A stretch of DNA of 44,755 nt, taken from the NCBI GenBank assembly GCA_037968895.1, contig JBBKWJ010000142.1, positions 1-44,755 on the forward strand. Reading direction: 5' to 3'. Of this stretch, positions 39,460-44,755 are shown one piece after another. A model generated the notes under the pieces. It did not search any database, was not told where the DNA came from, and saw only the letters and a list, made by a program, of their open reading frames with translations. The number at the start of each line of letters is the position of its first letter. The stretch's first letter is position 1. Source of the stretch: JBBKWJ01 sp037968895. GTDB lineage: Bacteria; Actinomycetota; Acidimicrobiia; Acidimicrobiales; SZUA-35. The translations under genes and the position numbers were made by a program.

Positions 39460-39491
39460 GGGCATCCGCCAGCAACTCTGCTGGCATGCCC
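39460..39491 (+). promoter_or_regulatory. 5' leader hairpin of the betaine transporter operon
   Basis: GGGCAT then GCCAGCA (39460-39474, with a two-base CC bulge) pairs with TGCTGGC and ATGCCC (39479-39491) across an ACTC loop: 13 pairs in all. A TACTAT -10-like box at 39444-39449 would start the message near 39456, so the hairpin would form its very 5' end, about 50 bases before the ATG. It may stabilise the mRNA or regulate it. The -35 region is weak. Confidence 0.5.
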
Positions 39492-39539
39492 AACCATCAA
39501 AAGTCACAAGTCGTAGCTACCTACGAAGAAGGGGACTGG

Positions 39540-40766
39540 ATGAGCGCCGCTGGAGAAGAGATTATCCGCCTGGAGCACGTGTTCAAGATTTTCGGACCGC
39601 AACCACGCGGCCGTGCCTTTGAGCTCGCCAAGGCTGGGGTTGGCAAGAACGAGGTCCAGCGTCGGTCAGGTCACGTCCTCGGACTCGATGACGTGAACTT
39701 CTCGGTAAAGCAAGGAGAAATCTTCGTCGTGATGGGGCTTTCCGGTTCAGGAAAGTCGACAGCGATCCGTACTGTCAACAAGTTGCACGACATCACGAGC
39801 GGCCACGTCTGGTTCGAAGACACCGACGTGCAAACACTCAGTGGAACCGCTCTGCAGGCGTTCCGTCGCGAGAAGATGGGCATGGTGTTTCAGCATTTCG
39901 CTCTGTTCCCACACCGCAACATCATCGACAACTGCGGATACGGACTGAAGGTCCAGGGAGTCGACAAGCCAGAACGTGATCGTCGATCCATGGAATCGCT
40001 TTCCCTCGTCGGACTCCAAACTTACGCAAAGAATTTCCCGAGCGAGTTGTCGGGCGGAATGCAGCAGCGGGTCGGTCTCGCTCGAGCCCTTGCGTCCGAT
40101 CCTGACGTACTACTGATGGACGAAGCGTTCAGCGCTCTCGATCCGCTTATCCGTCGCCAGATGCAAGACGAGATGATGGAGATTCAGAAGAAGCTGAAGA
40201 AGACAATCCTCTTCATCACTCACGATCTCAATGAGGCCCTTCGTATGGGCGACCGGGTTTGCATCATGAAAGACGGCGCTGTCGTCCAGATCGGCACTCC
40301 CGAAGAGATTCTCACGCAGCCTGCTACCGGCTACGTCGCCGAGTTTGTCCAAGACGTCGACCAGGGTCGAGTGATCCAGGTCCACGAGGTGATGGTGGCA
40401 CCGACACCAGTCACGGCTGCGAGCACGCTCACCGAAGCGTTGCATCTACTCAAAGACGGTAGAGCTGGCGTCTTTGCTATCGACAACGACGGTAAGCCGA
40501 CCGGAATTCTGACTGCGACTGATGGGGTGAAGGCGCTTGAAAATGGTGTCACCGAACTCAGCGCCGTGGTCCACGCCGGCTTCGATCAGGTTGCGCCAAC
40601 CGACACGCTCAACACCGTGTACGCCTATGCAGGACGAGGCCTACCAATCGCCGTGGTCGATGAGAGTGGCCGACTCGTTGGCAACCTCGATCCACGCCAC
40701 ATCATGGAAGAAATGGGACGGGTCGAGAACTTGATAGACGGCTTCGAGCGAGAGGTGTTCATGTGA
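39540..40766 (+). CDS. proV: Glycine betaine/proline ABC transporter ATP-binding protein (ProV/OpuAA type)
   Basis: A 408-residue ABC ATPase. Walker A is GLSGSGKST (66-74), and LSGGMQQRVGLARALASDPDV followed by LLMDEAFSALDP is the quaternary-amine-transporter form of signature and Walker B. ITHDLNEAL has the switch His. The C-terminal 120 residues hold two CBS motifs, which in OpuA sense ionic strength. The ATG at 39540, preceded by AAGGGG, is preferred to longer in-frame starts. The end overlaps the permease start by one base. It drives uptake of glycine betaine, proline or a similar osmoprotectant. Its transport partners are the next two genes. Confidence 0.9.
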   Translation: MSAAGEEIIRLEHVFKIFGPQPRGRAFELAKAGVGKNEVQRRSGHVLGLDDVNFSVKQGEIFVVMGLSGSGKSTAIRTVNKLHDITSGHVWFEDTDVQTLSGTALQAFRREKMGMVFQHFALFPHRNIIDNCGYGLKVQGVDKPERDRRSMESLSLVGLQTYAKNFPSELSGGMQQRVGLARALASDPDVLLMDEAFSALDPLIRRQMQDEMMEIQKKLKKTILFITHDLNEALRMGDRVCIMKDGAVVQIGTPEEILTQPATGYVAEFVQDVDQGRVIQVHEVMVAPTPVTAASTLTEALHLLKDGRAGVFAIDNDGKPTGILTATDGVKALENGVTELSAVVHAGFDQVAPTDTLNTVYAYAGRGLPIAVVDESGRLVGNLDPRHIMEEMGRVENLIDGFEREVFM

Positions 40767-42847
40767 TGTTCGCTCAAACGACTAGCAACCCCGGTATTGC
40801 AGATAACGAGGTTCTCGACGAGTGGGCGATCCCATTCGGCGATTGGATCGACCAAGCGGTTGACTGGACCAAGAATGATCTTGGTGGCCTCCTCGACGCG
40901 ATGAAGAAGCCATTTGAGTTTCTTATCCAACTTCTGGTCGATGATTTCCTGATTCCACTTCCGTGGATCGTTGTTGTCATCTTCTTCATCATTCTCGGCA
41001 CCTTGCTGCGGGGTCCTGCCATCGGCCTTTTCTCGGGAGGGGCGCTCACCGTATGCGGCCTTCTGGGCACTGAATACTGGGTCCAAACCGCACGAACCCT
41101 TGGTTTCGTGCTTGTGGCGGTGATCTTGTGCGTCATTATCGGCGTGCCGATCGGCGTGGCTTGTGGTCGCGTCGATGGGTTCTGGCAAGTGGTCAGACCG
41201 ATACTCGATGCCATGCAGGTTGTGCACTCATTCGTGTACATGCTTCCGTTCATCTACTTCTTCGGAATCGGGGAGGTGTCCGCAACGATGGTGACGATGG
41301 TGTTCGCGCTACCGCCACTCATCAGGCTCACAAACCTCGGCATACGACAAGTGCCAGAAGACGTGGTCGAAGCAGGCCGCGCTTTTGGTGCGAAAGAAAG
41401 CCGGATCCTTACCGACATCCAACTGCCCTTGGCTCGACCGGCCATCATGACCGGCATCAACCAGACGCTGCTGCTGTCGATCTCGATGCTTGGTATTGCC
41501 GCCATCATGGGTGCCGGCGGCCTTGGTGCGCTGTTGTTCCGAGCGCTCTCTAACCAGGACCCCGCATTGGCTGCCTCGGCTGGCTTGGCGTTCTTCCTGG
41601 TAGCCGTTGTCCTCGACCGAATCTCACAGCGTGATGAGAACGCAGGCGAGAACCTGTTGTCTCGGATCAACACCGCATGGCGCAACACCAAGACGCCAGA
41701 GGTGCTGCTCGAGAACGCCGAAGCCGCAGCAAAGGCTAAGGAAGAGGCTCCAAAGGCAGCGGATCGCTACGTCGCGTTAACCGGCAAGGAACGAAACTCC
41801 TTTATGATCGCCGGTGCTGGCGGCCTACTCACGATCATCTCGCTGTTCCTGACATGGAACTCTGACGGTGGTTGGATGAGCTCCTTCTCCCGTCGCCTCG
41901 ACGAGTTAGGTGAGACAACAGCGGGTTCCCTCGCCGGCCAAGGATTCAACGGCTGGAGCGCTTCGGGCGGATCATGGTTTGGGTTTGTCCTCTTCGGACT
42001 TGCCGCGATCACGGTTGCCAGCGTCGCTCAAACTCTCTGGCGCTCGGGCGAAGGCCCTCGATGGTTCGCTCCTGACGGAGCAATGCTCGCCTCAGTTGCT
42101 GGCCTGGTCATGATGCTGAGCTACCTAGTGGCTTCCCCGTCATTGGCAGCAGTTGCCGGTCGAGGCATTGGACCGATTGTCGCACTCGTTGGCACCATCG
42201 TGATGGTCGCCGGAAGCGCTATGTGGATGCTGGCGGCGCACCACGAACCGCTTCGGCCACTGCCAGAGAAGCCCCTCGTTGGGCCAATCATCATGTCGGC
42301 TATCGCCATAGGTTTCCTGGTCGCAGCCGGCTTCTCCGGGTGGACATTCGACAAACGAACTGACGCCGTAATCTCGCCTGAGATTCAGGCCCAGATCGAC
42401 GAACTCACCGCCGAAGCGCGCGAGACAACAGACCAGAAAGTCGCGTTGGCCAACGCCAACCAGATCACGGTGCTCACCGCCCAAGCCAGGGCGACCGACA
42501 CCATCGTGCGCGATGGCTTTACCAGCAACGGCTCACGCTTTGGTCTCTGGACTCTCATCGCTGGCATCGCGTCACTTGGAGCGGCCGTGATGGCATCCGG
42601 CTATGTCAACCAAGACGAGAAGAAGCGCTGGATTGCGGGCACGATTGGGGCCGCGCTCGGAGCCGGAATAATGGCGACCACCGCGGGCTGGATCGGCACC
42701 CTCGCTCGGGCAACCGATCCAAACATCGTTACTGGTATCGGCGCATTCATCGCCTTTAGCGCAGGCTTCTTTATCTTCGCATCGAGCCGTGGAATGGTCG
42801 CCGACTTCCGTCGCACACGCTTGTATGACGACACTGAGGCAAATTAA
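40766..42847 (+). CDS. proW: Betaine-type ABC permease (ProW-like) fused to a long extra membrane domain
   Basis: A 693-residue protein. The first 310 residues are a ProW/OpuAB-type permease, with the EAA loop in EAGRAFGAKESRILTDIQLPLARP (residues about 205-225) that docks to the ATPase. The rest (about 340-693) is unusual: roughly eight further hydrophobic segments, a Gly/Ser/Trp-rich extracellular-looking loop after FLTWNSDGGW, and a polar helix of about 50 residues (AQIDELTAEARETTD) between segments. Standard ProW is about 300-350. The start overlaps the proV stop codon. A very stable hairpin follows the stop. What the extra domain does is not known to me. Confidence 0.88.
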   Translation: MFAQTTSNPGIADNEVLDEWAIPFGDWIDQAVDWTKNDLGGLLDAMKKPFEFLIQLLVDDFLIPLPWIVVVIFFIILGTLLRGPAIGLFSGGALTVCGLLGTEYWVQTARTLGFVLVAVILCVIIGVPIGVACGRVDGFWQVVRPILDAMQVVHSFVYMLPFIYFFGIGEVSATMVTMVFALPPLIRLTNLGIRQVPEDVVEAGRAFGAKESRILTDIQLPLARPAIMTGINQTLLLSISMLGIAAIMGAGGLGALLFRALSNQDPALAASAGLAFFLVAVVLDRISQRDENAGENLLSRINTAWRNTKTPEVLLENAEAAAKAKEEAPKAADRYVALTGKERNSFMIAGAGGLLTIISLFLTWNSDGGWMSSFSRRLDELGETTAGSLAGQGFNGWSASGGSWFGFVLFGLAAITVASVAQTLWRSGEGPRWFAPDGAMLASVAGLVMMLSYLVASPSLAAVAGRGIGPIVALVGTIVMVAGSAMWMLAAHHEPLRPLPEKPLVGPIIMSAIAIGFLVAAGFSGWTFDKRTDAVISPEIQAQIDELTAEARETTDQKVALANANQITVLTAQARATDTIVRDGFTSNGSRFGLWTLIAGIASLGAAVMASGYVNQDEKKRWIAGTIGAALGAGIMATTAGWIGTLARATDPNIVTGIGAFIAFSAGFFIFASSRGMVADFRRTRLYDDTEAN

Positions 42848-42872
42848 CCAACGAGTTGCAATCGCTAGCTTG

Positions 42873-42900
42873 ACGTGCCGGAACGCTGGTTCCGGCACGT
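42873..42900. terminator. Perfect 12-bp hairpin between permease and binding-protein genes
   Basis: ACGTGCCGGAAC (42873-42884) pairs exactly with GTTCCGGCACGT (42889-42900) around a GCTG loop. No T-run follows. It lies 26 bases after the permease stop and 176 before the binding protein ATG. It may end or stabilise the proVW message, so that the binding protein can be made at a different level. Confidence 0.7.
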
Positions 42901-43028
42901 TGACCAGCCGGAATGCATGAGCTCTCAAAGCTACAACCGTTCGAACAAAGCTGTCAATATGACAACAATGGTGCCTCGGTAACGTGGCGCCGCTGGTCTG
43001 ATCAAATTTCCGACTAGGTTAGTTCTCG

Positions 43029-43047
43029 GTTCGTGCCAGGCACGAAC
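43029..43047. promoter_or_regulatory. Perfect 19-bp palindrome upstream of the binding protein
   Basis: GTTCGTGCC, a central A, then GGCACGAAC: nine matched pairs with one centre base. It ends 29 bases before the ATG at 43077, with TATATA (43059-43064) and GGGGAG in between. The odd centre and even arms suggest a dimeric regulator site rather than a terminator. Confidence 0.55.
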
Positions 43048-43076
43048 TCCACGATCTCTATATAGGGGAGAATCAA

Positions 43077-44264
43077 ATGAAGAAAATGAAGCCCATCTGG
43101 GCGTTACTGGCCGCATTCGGCCTGCTTGCCGCAGCCTGCGGCAGCAGCTCCGACACCGCGACCGAGGCTGTCGACAGCGCTGCGAGCGTTGTCGAAGATG
43201 TCGCAACCGACACGACAGAAGCAATGACTGACGACGCTTCCGGCGACGCAGCATCAATGCCAGGCGAAGGTGTCGACGTCACCCAGGCTCGCGCCGACTG
43301 GAGCACTGGCTACTTCCAGGCAGCACTCTACAACCAGCTCCTCACCGAGCTCGGCTACAACGTCTCTGACGCCGCTGATCTTGAGCTTTCACCGTCGCTC
43401 GCCTACCTGTCAATGGCACAGGGCGAGATCGACTTCTGGGTGAACAGCTGGTACCCAGGTCACCTCAGCTGGCTCGAAGCAGATCTTCCTGACGGAAGCA
43501 AGGTTGGCGATCACCTCACCGTTGTTGGTGAAGAGATGATGGCTGGCGGTCTTCAGGGCTTCCTCGTAACCAAGTCAGTTGCTGACGAGATGGGAATCAC
43601 CACTCTCGACCAGATCAACAGCGATCCAACAATCAACGCTGCCTTCGATACCGACGGCAACGGCGTAGCCAACATTTATGGCTGCCAGGAAAGCTGGACC
43701 TGCGACAACATTGTCACCGAGATGATCTGCCAGTACGGCTGGAACAACATCGAGCAGACCATCGCTGGCTACGACGCCATGATGGCTGAGGCAATCGGCA
43801 AAGCCAATTCCGGCGAGCCAATGGTCATCTACACGTGGACCCCAAGCGCCTACATCACCGAGCTCCGCCCCGGAGACAACGTGGTGTGGCTTGGCGTCGA
43901 CGCCGAGCTGCTTGACTCCAACTGCGCCGAGCAAGAGGGCGGCGAAAACTACGCACAGCCCAACATGATTGCCGCTATTGGTACCGAACAGTGCCCAGCA
44001 GCAACCGACGCCGGTTGCCCACTGGGTTGGACCGCAGCCGACATTCAGGTGACTGCAAACAGCGACTTCCTCGCCGCCAACCCGGCAGCAGCGGAACTCC
44101 TGGCTCAGGTCACGCTTCCATTGATTGATGTTTCACTCGCCAACGTGGCGCAGGGTGAGACCGACGGCAGCTCCGCTGCCATCGGCGCACTTGCCGCTGA
44201 GTGGATCACAAACAACCGTGCACTTGCTGATGAGTGGCTCGCCGCCGCTCGCGCTGCTGGCTGA
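43077..44264 (+). CDS. proX: Glycine betaine/proline-type ABC substrate-binding lipoprotein (ProX/OpuAC type)
   Basis: A 395-residue exported lipoprotein. The signal ends in LAAAC with Cys21, and a Ser/Thr/Asp/Val-rich acidic linker follows to about 60. The domain shows ADWSTGYFQAALYNQLLTEL and EIDFWVNSWYPGHL, with the Trp-rich contacts usual for quaternary-amine binding, and YTWTPSAYITEL later. A paired-Cys region (CQESWTC) and GCPLGWTAADI are typical of marine betaine/DMSP-type binding proteins. It completes the proVWX set. GGGGAG precedes the ATG. Substrate among glycine betaine, proline, choline and DMSP is not fixed. Confidence 0.9.
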   Translation: MKKMKPIWALLAAFGLLAAACGSSSDTATEAVDSAASVVEDVATDTTEAMTDDASGDAASMPGEGVDVTQARADWSTGYFQAALYNQLLTELGYNVSDAADLELSPSLAYLSMAQGEIDFWVNSWYPGHLSWLEADLPDGSKVGDHLTVVGEEMMAGGLQGFLVTKSVADEMGITTLDQINSDPTINAAFDTDGNGVANIYGCQESWTCDNIVTEMICQYGWNNIEQTIAGYDAMMAEAIGKANSGEPMVIYTWTPSAYITELRPGDNVVWLGVDAELLDSNCAEQEGGENYAQPNMIAAIGTEQCPAATDAGCPLGWTAADIQVTANSDFLAANPAAAELLAQVTLPLIDVSLANVAQGETDGSSAAIGALAAEWITNNRALADEWLAAARAAG

Positions 44265-44295
44265 TAGCAGTAGCAACAACTGAAGTACGCATGTG

Positions 44296-44323
44296 ATGCG
44301 GCGGGGCTCCGGCCCCGCCGCAT
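44296..44323 (+). terminator. Strong intrinsic terminator after the binding protein
   Basis: ATGCGGCGGGGC (44296-44307), TCCG loop, GCCCCGCCGCAT (44312-44323): a perfect 12-bp stem, nearly all GC, followed by TTTCGCGTCCC. It lies 31 bases after the stop at 44264 and closes the transporter operon. The T-tract is short, as usual in high-GC actinobacteria. Confidence 0.85.
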
Positions 44324-44339
44324 TTCGCGTCCCCCGCTA

Positions 44340-44402
44340 GAAAAGCGGCCGCTTCTAGCGTCGAAAACGTGCACGAAAAGCGGCCGCGTTTGGCGTCGGA
44401 AA
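44340..44402. repeat. Two-copy direct repeat with GCGGCCGC cores
   Basis: A 28-bp unit, GAAAAGCGGCCGCTTCTAGC plus GTCGAAAA, at 44340-44367 and again as a looser copy (GAAAAGCGGCCGCGTTTGGC plus GTCGGAAA) at 44375-44402, a 35-bp period. The first copy lies in a near-palindrome, GCTAGAA and TTCTAGC around the core. The repeats sit between the transporter terminator and the next gene. Confidence 0.75.
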
Positions 44403-44481
44403 TGGGGCGAAATCACCGCCACTTCGGTTGGCCACCGATGTATCTGAGGCCGTTGTCACACCCGGTCGACACTATTGACCT

Positions 44482-44755
44482 ATGTCCGTTTCCATTGATG
44501 CCCTCATTCTCCGTATCGCACTTGCTAATCACGGCGCCTGCTCACGCACCGAACTCATCCAAGCAGGAGTGACGGCATCAGCGCTGAGTCGCCGAATACA
44601 CCAAGGAATGCTGACTCGGTTTGACTCCAACAGCTTCATCGTGGCCGGTGCAGACAACGGCCTCGCCGCGCTCGCTGCGTCACTCCGCAGATTCCCCGAC
44701 GGAGTTGCGAGCGATTTCTCCGCGGCGCAACTCTTCGAACTTCCAGTGCAACAAC
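44482..44755 (+). CDS. AbiEi-antitoxin-type winged-helix protein, N-terminus only
   Basis: Ninety-one codons are open to the window edge with no stop. The sequence (LANHGACSRTELIQAGVTAS, then LSRRIHQGMLTRFDSNSFIV) matches the N-terminal winged-helix domain of the AbiEi type IV antitoxin group. In actinobacteria this domain often heads a DUF559-type endonuclease-fold protein. The segment FPDGVASDFSAAQLFELP fits the usual next part. Whether a toxin partner or a nuclease domain follows lies outside the window. Many such proteins are single genes with no toxin nearby. Confidence 0.65.
   Translation, partial: MSVSIDALILRIALANHGACSRTELIQAGVTASALSRRIHQGMLTRFDSNSFIVAGADNGLAALAASLRRFPDGVASDFSAAQLFELPVQQ

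Noticed and set aside
44351..44358. Similarity of the repeat (GCGGCCGCTTCTAG) to a common cloning-vector prefix
   Set aside because: The flanks do not continue as vector sequence, a diverged second copy lies 35 bp away, and the surrounding DNA has host-like composition. Chance plus a natural palindrome explains it.
1..44755. tRNA, rRNA, CRISPR arrays or intact insertion sequences
   Set aside because: All intergenic stretches were read and no cloverleaf, spaced repeat array or transposase frame was seen.

Overview
The window reads as chromosomal DNA of a high-GC Gram-positive bacterium. The most likely group is a free-living, probably aquatic member of the Acidimicrobiia (Actinomycetota, Ilumatobacter-like). 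This is an inference from gene content: a mycothiol-dependent-nitroreductase homologue, an MhuD-like haem monooxygenase, a SARP/BTAD-type regulator, a DUF222/HNH endonuclease relic, DUF4214, lipoproteins with Thr/Pro/Ser-rich linkers, and frequent GTG starts. No rRNA, tRNA, CRISPR array, intact insertion sequence or intact prophage is visible.

Layout. 0-5 kb: an HNH endonuclease relic, an RlmL-type rRNA methyltransferase, an orphan zinc/manganese-type ABC ATPase with a His-rich tail, a 350-bp gene-free stretch with a row of DnaA-box-like sites, and a BtrH-like/serine-hydrolase pair preceded by the tail of a lost enoyl-CoA hydratase. 5-9 kb: a heterodimeric ABC exporter. 9-12.7 kb: an acyl-CoA synthetase, then a DsbA-fold protein of the Rv2466c type whose first active-site cysteine codon is an in-frame TGA (a probable selenoprotein), and an FAD oxidoreductase. 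12.8-16.6 kb: a receiver-SARP regulator, a soluble histidine kinase, a luciferase-like flavin oxidoreductase and a TetR regulator. 16.8-22.7 kb: an 8-oxoguanine-deaminase-type amidohydrolase, a lipoprotein serine hydrolase with a 24-bp tandem repeat, a decayed tyrosine recombinase, a class III nucleotide cyclase and an inositol-monophosphatase-family enzyme. 22.7-30 kb: an SDS-type alkylsulfatase, a NamZ/DUF1343 lipoprotein, an MhuD-like monooxygenase, a class III PHA synthase with a very small PhaE-like partner, exonuclease III and a DUF4214 secreted protein. 30-36 kb: divergent pncA/pncB (NAD salvage), a diguanylate cyclase, an acyl-CoA dehydrogenase and a 2-oxoglutarate oxygenase. 36-38.5 kb: a CstR/CsoR-like repressor facing a SulP transporter-rhodanese operon, with matching palindromic operators at both outer ends. 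38.5-44.3 kb: a rhomboid protease and a complete glycine-betaine/proline-type ABC transporter. The window ends in an AbiEi-antitoxin-domain gene cut by the boundary.

The most notable item is the TGA-containing nitroreductase-like gene at 10745-11359. It aligns through the stop codon with the CPWC motif of the Rv2466c family, and a hairpin sits at bacterial-SECIS distance downstream. Second is the sulfur-responsive regulon at 36-38.5 kb, where sensor, operators, promoter and target genes can all be read from sequence. Third is the helically phased DnaA-box row at 2374-2442. Several relics (HNH endonuclease, crotonase tail, recombinase) show ongoing gene loss.
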